A stretch of DNA of 64,000 bases, from NCBI GenBank assembly GCA_031002005.1, contig JARYHS010009186.1:180322437-180386436 (forward strand), in the 5' to 3' direction. Of this stretch, positions 46,571 through 57,624 are shown in pieces; within the stretch, counting starts at the first letter, position 1, and the number at the start of each line of letters is the position of its first letter. Position numbers and translations under genes: made by a program. The DNA is from Vandiemenella viatica. Lineage: Eukaryota; Arthropoda; Insecta; Orthoptera; Morabidae. The notes beneath the pieces were generated by a model. The model ran no database searches, had not been told where the DNA came from, and worked only from the letters and a program-made list of their open reading frames with translations.

Positions 46571-49296
46571 ACAGAGATGTGTAAAAGAAGTCACCAAGAA
46601 AGTAAAAAGAAAAAGAAAGAAAGTTGAATGGGTGTAAAGAGTAACAGACAAAACTTATTAATGTGTTGATGATTTCCTCCGTTATCAGTGTTAACATTAA
46701 GAAATTTCTGCATGATATGAACTAATAATGGATGCCAATTTTAACTAAAAGTAAACCAAAGTTAGTGAAGCGTAGAAAAAATCATATGCCTCTTACATAA
46801 TGGAAAGTTGTGTTCGAAATACAGCATTTTATGTTAGCGGGGATTGGAATTTAATAGCATTAGAAAGAGGGAAAACTGATGAATTAGAAATATGTTGTAA
46901 CATAAGAATATTGAGGAGTTTCTGAAAAAATCTCTCACTGAAAGCAGAGTTAGAATACCGGATGACCATATAAAGCAGGTAGGGCAGTTTAGTATCTTAA
47001 TAAGGAACAGTCGAAGCGAAGGGCTTGAAATGAGGAAAAAGATTGGATAGACTAAGATGAACGTGGTAAGTCTGGAAGAAGAGATGGTTTGCAATATAGG
47101 GAAATGATGGATAGCTTCAAACCTGTTGAAAAGTTGAAAACCGAAAAAACATCAATCTTAATTCCTGTATTTGGAGGAATTTACTCCTGTCTTTTCATTT
47201 ATATCTAAAATAACATAACATTGGCACAAGACAAACACGTAAAATGTGAGTAAAATGCAGGTAGTAGTGAAACTTAAATTTGACATTTTCGTGCACTATG
47301 TAGCCAGCATTAGTTTACACTCGACAGCAAAGTTAATCGGAAGTACTGATGTAATTGTTCAAGAAACATGTGTTGATTTACTTCGTATCATAACATCTGT
47401 AGTTCGCCTTTGTAATTAACATTCATTAAATAGAACACAAAGTAGTAAAATGGGAAGATAGCGATACACAATGGATCAGTGGAATCATTTTCTATTTTTT
47501 AACTTTCCAATTAAGAATAAAAATTTGGCAACAAAATACAAACTCACCTTAGTAAGTTTGTTTTATTGAGTTTCATTATAAACTTTTTTTTTTTTTTACT
47601 TTAATGTTCCTCCAAAATTTTTGAGGAGACAGTTTCTCCCTTAAATGATTCAAAGGAGCCTGAAACCATGATAGGGAATTTCCACAGATGTTTTTCACAG
47701 TCGTTTCTGTAATCAGTTTAACGCTGGTGAGAAACTTAACATGAATCGGACATTCATTGGAAACAAACAGCTTGCAAACAACTGACTAGAAATATTACTC
47801 CACTCAGCTCAAGGTGACCGCCGCCTATCAGCATTAATAGTTCCACGAAGTGTTTAAGCACATAACTAAAAAAGAAACATTCATCGTGGCTCATACGTAT
47901 ACTTCTTCAAGTCATAGAAGTTAATTAAGCGCACTGAAAAAGGATAAGAAAAGATTGAAACATGACTCAATACATCTCGATCCAGAAATGCTTTGCCGAA
48001 GCTCTTGTGTGGGGCATATTTTCGTTCACGATATTATTTCCCTTTTTGGTTATTTATATGTTAAAATAAGCCATTTCTTTCTATGAATGTAATAATTTGC
48101 CTATTTTTTGTAGATGCTGAACCTTTGAATAATTTGCTTATTGGAAACTAATCCTCAAGTGGTCCAATCGCCACAAACTTCTACCACTGAACTATTCTTT
48201 TTCATTAAACAAACTTCTAGCTAATTTAAATTACATTTATTAACAACTGTAAAAAAATACTCTACTATTTAGGACTTGGGTAGCCGAATAGGAGAAGTGA
48301 TGCTCGGTTATTAATTGTCATATTCTGTACTTCAATCTTGGGATGAACCTCAGATTTCTCTGATCTCGCTAACCTACTAACATTAAACAGTCTTTAGCAA
48401 CATGAAGAAAAGCAACTGGCCACCCCAGAACTGTATCTGGCCCAGTACAACTTCTAAGCATGCCTTGTGTTATAATTATAATACCTAACTAACACAGAAC
48501 ACACAAATTTAATTTAAAACATTTTACATTCTGAGAATTTTTAATAACATTATGCTCATTATTTCATGTTTATTTTTTAGAACGAAAGTCGCAACCTTTA
48601 GTGGTTGATTCGTTCAACTCCAGGGCGTCAAGAAATAAAAATTTCTCATAATGTATGAATTATTCGAATTGTGGTAAAAATGTAACAGTTCATTGAAATT
48701 CCAGGGAACAGGCAATATTATTACTAAATTACACAGGATACTAAAATACTTAAGACTTTAGTTTAGAAGATTAAGTCTCGTTTTCGTTCAACTTATTGTC
48801 CAAACCTGAAAACAAATTTTAAAAAATTTAAAAATAAAAGGATTTTTAAGTGAAAACCAATGATTATTTTGTGTATTATGTCTTCATATGTTTCGGGAAA
48901 TATTTCTTACATTCCCTAAAACAGTACCAAAACAGATTTTTTTGTGAGATAAGTACATTTCCGTGCTATACAAAAAGATCACTCAGGGGTCTGCATGTTT
49001 TAGCGTATCAGAAATTTTATTTCTGCTTTAGCATTTGTGGATTGAGATATATATTTCGGGACGGTTTACTCTCAAAAAACAGTCAACCTCTTCAAGGACA
49101 ATGCCTATTTCGTGAAAATTACTTCAAAATTGTTGCAGAAATTCTGTAGCTGCCTTTTTGTTGTAAGAGTTTGCTAATAATATCCTTAAGAATTCTATCC
49201 AAAACATCGAGTGATTTCTTGCCACTATCCAGATTCGTGCGGTGGTTTTGTCCTCATTGAATCAAGTACGGGAGAGAGATTAGACGCTGCGATATA
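46571..49296. other. Intergenic DNA, nothing recognised
   Basis: AT-rich with a T run near 47587. Open frames at 46834-47094 and 48850-49149 were not recognised. Confidence 0.4.
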
Positions 49297-49339
49297 CACT
49301 GAAGACCCAAAGAAACTGGTACACCTGCCTAATAACGTG

Positions 49340-50311
49340 TAGGGTCCTCGCGAGCACGCAGAAGTGCCGCAACACGACGTGGCATGGACTCGACTAATGT
49401 CCGAAGTAGTGCTGGAGGGAACTGACACCATGCACCCTGCAGGGCATCCATAAATCCGTAAGAGTACGATAGGGTTGAGATCTCTTCTGAACGTCACGTT
49501 GCAAGGCATCCCAGATAGGATCAATAATATTCATGACCGAGGAGTTTGGTGGCCAGCGGAAGTGTTTAAACTCAGAAGAGTGTTCCTGGAGCCACTCTGT
49601 AGCAATTCTTGACGTGTGGCACACTGTCCTGCTGGAATTTCCCAAGTCCTTCGGAATACGCAATGGACATGAATGGATGCAGGTGATCAGCCAGGATGCG
49701 TACGTACGTGTCACTTGTCAGGGTCGTATCTAGACGTATCAGGGGTCGCATGTCGCTCCAACTGCACACCATTACAGAGCCTCCACCAGCTTGAACAGTG
49801 CCCAGCTGACATGCAGGGCCATGAATCTATGACGTTGTCTCCTTACCCGTACACATCCATCCGCTCGATACAATTGGATACGAAACTCGTCAGACTATAC
49901 AACATGTTATTAATCATCAACAGTCCAAAGTCGGTGTTGAGGGGACCAGACGAGGCGTATAGCTTTGTGTCGTGCACTCAGAAAGGGTACACGAATGGGC
50001 TTTCAGCCCCGAAAGCCCATATCGATGATGTCTCGTCGAATGGTTCGCACGTTGACACTTGTTGATTGCCCAGCATTGAAATTCGTAACAATTTGCGGAA
50101 GGGTTACACTTCTGTCACGTTGGAAGATTCTCTTCGGCCGTCGTTGGTCCCATTCTTGCAGGATCTTTTTTCCGGCCGTAGCGATGTCGGAGATTTGATG
50201 TTTTACCGAATTCCCAATATTCACTGTGCACTCGTACAGGAAAATCCCCACCTCATCACTACCTCGGAGATGCTGTGTGCCATCTCTCGTGCGCCGACTA
50301 TAACACCACAT
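49340..50311 (-). pseudogene. Tc1-like transposase pseudogene
   Basis: On the minus strand the N-terminal helix-turn-helix part reads from MWCYSRRTRDGTQH (50311) through SVNVRTIRRDIIDMGFRG (to about 50003). The catalytic part reads MVCSWSDMRPLIRLDTTLT (about 49772) with the second catalytic aspartate in FQQDSVPH (about 49620-49640). After a frame change come TSRIATEWLQEHSSEF and HFRWPPNSSVMNIIDPIWDA. At the third catalytic position the expected E is D. Frameshifts separate the pieces. Confidence 0.8.
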
Positions 50312-50378
50312 ACAAACTCACTTAAATCTTGTTAACCTGCAACAATACCAGCAGAAACCTATATAACGCCTGCTCCAG

Positions 50379-50761
50379 CAGGGGCGTAGATACTATGGTG
50401 CTAGGTGGTGCAGTGCACCGGGGCCCCTACGCTCAGACGGCCCCCAAGCATACCTCTGGGGGCCCCCAAAGCGCAGGTCAGCGGCCCACGAGCCTTCGTG
50501 GCAAACTAGCGACTTTTTTGTTTTTTTTTGTTAGCTTTACAGTCGTATAAAGGGGGTCCCCTGAGACACAGGAAGTCCCTCACTAAGGGCCCTCTTCACT
50601 GCTCAGGGGCCCCTAAGCACAACTCAAGGGCCCCATCCTCAGCTCAGGGGGCCCTTACCAGCAACACAAAGCAAAACAAAAAAAAAGGTCGCCCATCTGG
50701 CCTGAGGGGCCCAAAATAAATTTTTTGCACCGGGGCCCTTGTTGACCTAGCTACGCCACTG
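50379..50761. mobile_element. hAT-type MITE nested in the Tc1-like element
   Basis: Ends CAGGGGCGTAGATAC at the left and, inverted, CAGTGGCGTAGCTAG at the right. Subterminal GCACCGGGGCCCC is present at both ends in inverse order. A perfect 8 bp duplication TGCTCCAG (50371-50378 and 50762-50769) fits the hAT superfamily. The 383 bp interior is rich in GGCCCC/GGGGCC words and has no coding capacity. Confidence 0.85.
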
Positions 50762-50879
50762 TGCTCCAGACACCTGTTGTCTTATATAGGCGTTGCCGAC
50801 CACATCGCCGTACTCTGAGTGGTTACATATCCCTGTGTTTGCATCGCATGTCTATATCAGTTTCTTTGACTCTTCAGTG

Positions 50880-53602
50880 TATATAACCCCAACATGATAT
50901 ATGCAGAGTATCATTAACACAAGTAACATTCAAAGGAGATGATTTCATTGAGAATTATTTAATCCTATATAGCAAGAAACAGATACTTCACCAGTCAAAA
51001 TAATTTAGTGTAAAATTTCTGCTGTCGGAAGTTCCATGAGTAATCGGACAGAATTACTAATGCGGCAGCATCTGCAGAATCGGAATCACTTGGGTAGCTG
51101 AGTGTCTACTACTGTAAGAGAAACTCTAAGCCATATCGCTTAATAACGTAAAATGTGGCTTTCAACAAAATAACAGCATAGCTTAGGTAAATATTCAAGT
51201 ATTATAAAGTGAATGCATCTAGAACACTGCTGCACGGTAATAGTCATAATAACAGAACAAGTTCTCGCCTTTAAAAAAACACTGTCCTAAGACAAATGAG
51301 AAATTGTCTCCACAAATAACATTAACCAAACATTTATATACATTAGTTGGGATGGAAGACCACAAATGCCTAATGTCAGTGTCACGAATATGCATTACTC
51401 GGCATCATAATATACCTTTCTTGTGTGTACAGAAACGCCACTCCAGCTAGATGTATAAAACACTTACAAAGAACTGTTTCACAACAGTTTGTCTGAAGGC
51501 CATTTTACCTTAGCACATAATTTTCTTAGCGGCAATAACACGACGAGATCAAGAACGAGATGTCTCTTAAGAAAAAAACATCACCCTCTCAGATACAAAA
51601 AAAGTTTTCTGTGAGGATCTAGCAGAAACAGCCGCTTAAACTAAAGTAACATTTCTGGAGAACACGCTACAATAATATTACAGATTGGAGGAGGCCCTCC
51701 GAAGACCAAAAAATAAATATAAAAAATAATAATAGCAGGGCTGCAACCCTCTGTTTCTAACGTTTACTACAAAATATCTCGTTTTGCAACGTCATATGAA
51801 TTCCAAGTGTCCAAACATTGGTATTATATTATTGCGTACTGACCACCAATACTTTATGTATATGTTTCAATTTTTATATCAAAGCTTCTTTTTCCTACCA
51901 TCATTCTCTCGACAGGTGTGTCGAAGTCGTCCGTCTCTTCCTACCCTTTTCTAATGTCTTCATATCAACTTAACCCTTACAGCCCACCTCCTCAATTACG
52001 CTCTTCATGTATTCTAATATTTGCTTTCCTCTACAGTTGGTTCCTTCAATGCTATATATGTTAATCATTACATGTTTTCACCAGAGGCGTGGCAGCTTAG
52101 TAATTAAAACGTATGCGTTAATTTTTATTTAGGGTTGAAATATTGTGTTTTAGCAATTTTTACGAGCTGCGCTTGATTATATAGGATACTCTAGAATGTT
52201 CCATTTTTCAGGTTCCATGTTAACATTCTCAAATCAAGATTCTTTCATCCGATAGTACGATTACATGAATTAACTTACTATCAGCATATTTTAAGATTTC
52301 TGTTTGCTTGTTTGCTATTATTAATGAGAATAATAAGTAATAAAAGCTGTTATAGGCACATTATCACCGACAAAATATTCCTAGTACAGGAAAAAATATT
52401 TTATCGTACTGCTTCTTTTGGCGGGAGATTCCAAGGGGATAGTTCGGTCACCTAATTACAGAGTTGCTTCAAGAATTCACGTTTTCCGCTTCTGTGACTG
52501 GAACGGCATACTAGAGGAGCTATTGAAGGTTGACAAGTGTCTACAAAGCGTGTAATTATGATTTGTGTGTCAGAAGTTATTTCTATTTGTGAAATGGGAA
52601 ATTTATGATGACGATATTGTGGATCGTCGGAGCATTCACCTTGACGATTCCGCAAAATAGCCTAAAAATAGCAATAAGGACGGAGGGTACGAGGGGACCT
52701 GGAATCATGCCCAGTTCCGTTGTTTCTCCCCATCTGATGTGCAACGCCTAAGCGCACTGAACCACACTGGCGGGAAATATGGTAAATGTAATTCAATATA
52801 TTACAGACATCCTATAAGTGCTTCTGACACAGGTTGATATAGAGCAACTAAAGCAGTGGTTGAGTTGACAACTTCTACGGTTGCTTTCATCCCCCACGAG
52901 TTTTTTCCCCACTACCTCTACTCACCAGAAACCAGGTAGAAATGAAACGGGGAGTCATTCTAGACGTCACCTTCAAACACAAAACCTTGGGTTACTGAAA
53001 TATCGAAAAATGCCATTAACATAACAGTAACAGCTAAGGGACATCCCACCCAATACTCATCCTCATCTTTATATGAATTTCTCCTTTAATTCAGTCTTCA
53101 ATAAATTTCGAATAAAGGTAGATATTATCCGGGAGGGTAGATATTATCTACGAAGCAAGAATGTACAAAGGTAGATAATCGCAGGTGGTACAGAGGATTA
53201 GAGAAATATACGATAAAAATGTTAACTGCGATTATTATAATGACCTGACCACTACTTACTGGATACGTATGTTTCCCATATATTCATTTCATAACTAAGG
53301 AGATCATTGAACCTATTTAAACTTTACCTAACTTTTTTGCCCCATCGTCAAAACATATAAAATTTGGTAGTCGTGGATGAATACTTTGCAGCTAAAGTAG
53401 GGTTTTACAAGTTAGGTTAGTACAGTACACTAGCCATCAATCACGATGTTAGAAAACCTTGTATTAAATGGACCTAACATGATCCGTAATTTTCAAACTA
53501 AATTGCATGCGAGAGGAGTGGAAATATACCTTGTCACATGACCGCGTCTAGCCTTACGTCATGAAGAATTTTACGACCAAGCAGTCAGTTGTGAGTAAAC
53601 TG
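50880..53602. other. Intergenic DNA, nothing recognised
   Basis: AT-rich, ending at the CSP promoter. The minus-strand open frame at 52452-52655 was not recognised. Confidence 0.45.
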
Positions 53603-53610
53603 TGACGTCA
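53603..53610 (+). promoter_or_regulatory. Palindromic CRE-type site upstream of the CSP gene
   Basis: Perfect TGACGTCA, the consensus bZIP/CREB site, 8 bases upstream of the TATA box. Function is inferred from sequence and position only. Confidence 0.5.
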
Positions 53611-53617
53611 CGATGCA

Positions 53618-53624
53618 TATAAGA
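53618..53624 (+). promoter_or_regulatory. TATA box of the CSP gene
   Basis: TATAAGA, 56 bases before the chosen ATG. A start site about 30 bases downstream would fall near 53648-53650 (GCACAGATT), giving a leader of roughly 25 bases. Confidence 0.65.
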
Positions 53625-53673
53625 GGCAGTGCACTACTGCAGGCTGCACAGATTCTCTGACATCCGACAGAAG

Positions 53674-53863
53674 ATGAAGTCCTCTCTGGTGCTGGCAGTA
53701 GCTGTGTTGGCCGTGGTGGTGAGTGTCAGGGCGTACACCACCAAGTACGACGGCATCGACCTAGACCAGATACTGAACAACGAACGTCTCTTCACACCGT
53801 ACAGCGAGTGTCTGCTGGAGAAACCCGGCGTCACCTGCACTGCTGATGGCAAAGAACTCAAAG
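53674..53863 (+). CDS. Chemosensory protein (CSP/OS-D family), exon 1
   Basis: Encodes the signal peptide and N-terminal half of a small secreted protein. CSPs are all-helical soluble carriers of hydrophobic ligands, abundant in sensory and other tissues of insects. [20 protein letters not shown] is a clear signal peptide; the mature protein starts with the family hallmark YTTKYD. The first two cysteines are in [10 protein letters not shown]. The ATG at 53674 was chosen over the in-frame 53629 ATG because that one lies just after the TATA box, at or before the likely transcription start, and would bury the signal peptide. The exon ends AAA G|GTAAGG, the conserved CSP intron position one base after a Lys codon. 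With exon 2 the protein is 126 aa, a normal family length. Cysteine spacing is C-x8-C-x18-C-x2-C; most CSPs have x6 in the first gap. Confidence 0.95.
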
Positions 53864-54059
53864 GTAAGGCACCTACTCTTGATATCATACCACTCAGGTG
53901 ACAAGGATAAATTGAGCGCTTAATCCTTAACCGTCATGTTGGAGTGAACATTATGTGCATCAAAGTTCTTGATAGGTTGAGTCCTCTTTTATATTATAGG
54001 TTTGTTACATCAGCACCCAGAGGATTTTTTTTAAAAAAACAAATAACAAATAAAAAAAC

Positions 54060-54280
54060 TGCTAAACGTCTCTCAACAGCAGGTATTTAGAGACGGGAAA
54101 GGATGTGGGGAAAGTAATGAGAAGGAATTCGGCCATGGCCTTTTGAAGGAAGCATCCCGGCATTCGCCTGGAGTGATTTGGGGAAACCATGGAAAACCCA
54201 AATCTGGATGCCCGGATGGGGATTAGAACCGCCGGCCTCCGGAATGCGAGACCAGAACACTAACCGTTACACCACCACTG
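54060..54280 (-). repeat. tRNA-derived SINE inside the CSP intron
   Basis: Minus orientation: GGAATTCGGCCATGGCC, GAAGCATCCCGGCATTCGCC, GAGTGATTTGGGGAAACCA, then the inverted B box GGGGATTAGAACC and the A-box region GCGAGACCAGAACACTAACC. Confidence 0.85.
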
Positions 54281-54303
54281 TCGGTGGCACCAAGAGTTAC
54301 TTT

Positions 54304-54492
54304 GACCGAGCGTGGTGGGTGAGCGGTAATGCTTTGGCCTCGCATTCGGGAGGACGTTGATTCGGATCTCCGTCCGCCCAGTAAGATTTGGGTTTTACAT
54401 TGTATCTCCAAATCACTCCAGGCGAATGCCGTTCCTTGCCCCTGTTCTTTCCCGATTCTATAGACGTAAAGTCATAAGTAAGGAAAAAAAAG
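54304..54492 (+). repeat. tRNA-derived SINE inside the CSP intron, opposite orientation
   Basis: The A-box region GTGGTGGGTGAGCGGTAATG and a B-box-like GATTCGGATCTCC are followed by a shortened body (AAATCACTCCAGGCGAATGC) and an A-rich tail. Its tRNA end faces that of the neighbouring copy about 25 bases away. Confidence 0.85.
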
Positions 54493-55132
54493 TGCCGTAT
54501 ACTTACTAGAGTTTATATTCTGTATTATGATATCTTGTCAGTGAATAGAAACAAAAAGATTCCTCGTAAATCGTTATTTGGCAGGTGCCATAATTGTAGT
54601 TTATTTTATTGTTCAAAAAGCTCCCTTTTTTGTATAAAAATTTGGTCACGGCAGACTGTCTGTAACTATTGGCAAATCAATGTCTCGTTTAAACAATTTG
54701 CTTTTTATTTCAGGAGTGAATGTTTGGGTTAACATTCTGTTTTCTCACGAACCCAAATGTTACGAAATGAAAAGGGAGAAGTTCACAGATTCCAATCCCT
54801 AAAATGACAAAATATGTCTGAAAACAAAACGCTTCAATCATCGGTGAAGTAAGCTATTTCTCGGTGTCATGAAAAATAATTCTGATTATTATAGTTATGC
54901 TTATTAAACTACGTGATGTAATCGATGAAATTTTCCCGGTTCAATGCCTGCTATCCATTCACACAATACCTTTATCTTTTTGTAGAAAATCGAAACATTA
55001 GACACAAATGTTGAAAGAGTACCTCCAAGCAGTTATCACAACCACACAAAAAACAGTAAATACTTCCAACACATTTTCAATTAAAAATATTGAATTAAAT
55101 GATTGGATGATTGGTTTTGGTCGATGTTTCAG

Positions 55133-55323
55133 AGGCTATACCCGATGCGCTGACCAACGGCTGTGCTAGCTGCAACGAGAAGCAGAAGGACGGAGCGCAC
55201 AAGGTGATCAGATTCATCATCAAGAACAAGCCGGAGCTGTGGAAGGAGCTGGAGGCCAAGTACGACCCCAGCGGCATCTACCAGAAACAGTACGAGGAGG
55301 AGCTCAAGAAGGTCTCCTCATAA
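55133..55323 (+). CDS. Chemosensory protein (CSP/OS-D family), exon 2
   Basis: Encodes the C-terminal half. It starts at AG|AG with EAIPDALTNGCASCNEKQK, which supplies the third and fourth cysteines, paired in CSPs as Cys1-Cys2 and Cys3-Cys4. It continues with the helical KVIRFIIKNKPELW and AKYDPSGIYQKQYEEE motifs found in most CSPs and ends KKVSS before TAA (55321-55323). GC content and codon use (GAG, AAG, CTG, ATC) differ strongly from the AT-rich surroundings, a sign of a constrained, well-expressed gene. Together with exon 1 the mature protein is about 106 aa. The frame is intact with no lesion. The ligand and tissue cannot be told from sequence. Confidence 0.95.
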
Positions 55324-55400
55324 ACTGAAGCATCAGAACGACCGCTTTAACATAATGAATCAAACGTTTCTTATACAAAAATGTGTTTATACTTTCCTTG

Positions 55401-55406
55401 AATAAA
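55401..55406 (+). terminator. CSP polyA signal
   Basis: AATAAA 78 bases after the stop codon, the expected position for a short 3' UTR. Confidence 0.75.
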
Positions 55407-55423
55407 AAATCTTCATATCTTAT

Positions 55424-56671
55424 TCTGTGCAAACATGTTTTTTCCTATGTAATAGATCGAATATAAAAAACGATTGAATGGTAAAAAAGAGAGTGCTAAC
55501 TGTAAAGAAAGCAATCTATCGTACCCATCGCAGATTATTTACAATTAACAGTTATTTGTCTGTGCGTAGCATACGCATGATTCTTGCTCCCCTTGGAGGT
55601 TGCTATTAAATTAACTTTGGGTTTTATTTCCTCCCTAATAGAATTACTGGTAACAGCTTTAGCATAAAAGAGTAACAAGTACATAGTAACATATCATCAG
55701 CTGTCATTAGACATATGTTCGTTATTTACATGTCCCGTATTAAGCTGTTTTGGAACACATGTTACTAACTAAATTTGATGTTGGGAATAGGAGACATGTT
55801 TGGAATAGGAGACATGTTTGGAATAGGAGACATTTCGCTATAATTTCTTTGCAGAATCACTTAGAGAATCTGTCAATACACTGGGATGTGGGTTAACAGA
55901 GAACTGTCTGGCTTAACTGATTTTAAACATCTTTATCTAAATAGGCTGGAAGTTAGTAGTAACTAACAATTTCCTTGTTGTAACTCTTGAATTGTTTCAA
56001 TATCATTTTTAACAATGAACTTAGTAACATCATCAGCACCAAATAAAGAACACAGGAAGTTCAAAAAAAAAAAGGGAAGAAGAGCATATACGAAATCACG
56101 TTAATCGAGCACGATAACGGCTATTGAATAGATAGTTCCGTCTCCAGTAGGTGTGTCAACAAGATACCAACGTTACTATTACATGTTCGTTCAGTTTAAT
56201 TAAACAAGTTATTTGGATGTAATCAAAGCAATTAGTGTTGAAACGACACTAATCATTTCCAAACGTTAGGTTTGAATTTTTATTTACTGGTTGATAAAAT
56301 AATAGTAATGTGTTATATCTTCAGCATTGATTGCGATTGCTAAGATAAAATTTGACGTTAATCTGCGTGCAGGTAGGTGTCTTCTTTATGGGCATAAATA
56401 CACATGTTAAACATTATCAACAAAATTTAATAAGGATATGCTAGTAAACACTATCATAAAAGAATTGAAAGCCTACAAATTTATACTCAAATATAAACAC
56501 GTTTACTTGTCGTCTAGTTGAACCATGAATGGACTTTACTGAAATACGGAAAAACAAATTCACGACAGCATAGAAGTTAGCAATCAAAAAGCACTAAAAT
56601 TAGCCGACTATACACCAATTAGTGTGTCGTAGTGGTGTATAGGCGCCTAACAGCATCCGATCCACCGCTAA
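55424..56671. other. Intergenic DNA with a small minisatellite
   Basis: GGAATAGGAGACATGTTT repeats nearly three times at about 55784-55834. The remainder is AT-rich and unrecognised. Confidence 0.5.
55784..55834 (+). repeat. 18 bp minisatellite, ~2.8 copies
   Basis: Unit GGAATAGGAGACATGTTT, copies almost identical. Confidence 0.85.
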
Positions 56672-56915
56672 GGCCGGCATTACACAGTAAAAGATCTTTG
56701 TCCAAGATCTTTTACAAAACATTTTATCAAATTTATTTTATCAAAGATATTTTATGATATTTTTTTAGTTCCATTGCACTATATAAAATTTTCGTCATGT
56801 TCTCTGAAATGAATGAAGTAAACTTGTAAGCTTTTGCAGATGCAGTTAGTGCAACTGTCACAATATGCATTTTATTAAAGATAAAGAAGAGAAGTAAACA
56901 TATTTAGGCTAGACC

Positions 56916-57228
56916 ATGGATTACGAGACTTTATATGATAGTAGTTCTTCAAAGTTTAGGGAAAGAGCTGCGATATGAGGACATGGCAAATTATAAAAAT
57001 TATGATCAATGCTGAAGTATAGGTCCAATAAATTTATACCACAATATTTTCATAAATTTCTACGTCAGAATTATTTCTCCATATATACTATTGGGTGTTT
57101 ATTTATACGGTGTACGTGCCATGGGTTGTACTCGATTACTGGTGGCGGATTTACACAATTCTGCAATATAGCACACGCATTGGTCTGCGCATTCCGTCTG
57201 CTATTATTCCAGAAACCTGTCAAATACT
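56916..57228 (+). pseudogene. Remnant of Harbinger-type transposase N-terminus
   Basis: ATG at 56916 reads MDYETLYDSSSSKFRER, then hits a stop. Another frame (57009-57228) continues FIPQYFHKFLRQNYF before losing any likeness. No catalytic motif is left. The identity is inferred mainly from position inside the element. Confidence 0.3.
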
Positions 57229-57445
57229 AGTTTCTTAACACATTAAATTTTTTTTTTAGATCTTCTATAGTGAAGCCTTCTATCATAGCACTAATTAACT
57301 TTGCGTAAGTGTTCACCTTTTTATTCCTAATCTTATAGTCTACATGTTTCTGACTTCACAACATTTCCTTCTGATCATATTCAGAAATAAAGATTTTCGT
57401 GGATTTGACAGTCATAACCAACTTTGGTAACGTCCCTTGCGCCAT
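57226..57445 (-). pseudogene. MADF-like DNA-binding protein remnant of the Harbinger element
   Basis: On the minus strand, ATG at 57443-57445 starts MAQGTLPKLVMTVKSTKIFI. A MADF-type pattern follows: ISEYDQKEML, a stop where Trp is expected (TGA for TGG), then SQKHVDYKIRNKKVNTYAKL and SAMIEGFTIEDLKKKFNVLR, ending at a stop. MADF domains bind DNA, and Harbinger elements usually encode such a partner for their transposase. Only the single nonsense change and the truncated end break it. Confidence 0.6.
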
Positions 57446-57624
57446 TTTCTTTGTTTACTTTTGGCTTTACATTTTAAATTAAAAAAATTATAAAAGAAAT
57501 CTTTTATAAAATATGCCCCATTACACTGTAAAATATTTTATAAAGTATCTATTATCAAAGATCGTTGACAAACATCTTTTACATTGTAATGCCGGCCTAA
57601 GTGGCCCCCGGCAGTTGTGTTGAG

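Larger units (their letters stand above)
49297..50879 (-). mobile_element. Tc1-like element, interrupted by a hAT-type MITE
   Basis: Terminal inverted repeats start CACTGAAGA(C/G)(C/T)CAAAGAAACTG at both ends, and TATA flanks each side, giving a TA target duplication. Removing the nested insertion (383 bp plus its 8 bp duplication) leaves about 1.19 kb, normal for a Tc1-like element. The transposase is on the minus strand. Confidence 0.85.
53864..55132 (+). other. CSP intron (1269 bp) containing two head-to-head SINEs
   Basis: Begins GTAAGG and ends TTTCAG. It is phase 1, joining G to AG to make a Glu codon. Besides two SINEs (54060-54280 and 54304-54492) it is AT-rich and has no other recognised content. 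Confidence 0.9.
56672..57597. mobile_element. PIF/Harbinger-like element with two decayed genes
   Basis: Terminal inverted repeats GGCCGGCATTACA(C/A) with an adjacent GTAAAAGAT block match at both ends. The flanking TAA (56669-56671 and 57598-57600) is the 3 bp duplication typical of this superfamily. Total 926 bp, shorter than autonomous members. It keeps the start of a plus-strand gene and a minus-strand MADF/Myb-like gene in convergent order, the usual Harbinger arrangement. Confidence 0.75.

Noticed and set aside
53629..53673. In-frame upstream ATG extending the CSP by 15 residues
   Set aside because: It sits 5 bases after the TATA box, upstream of the likely transcription start, and would precede the signal peptide.
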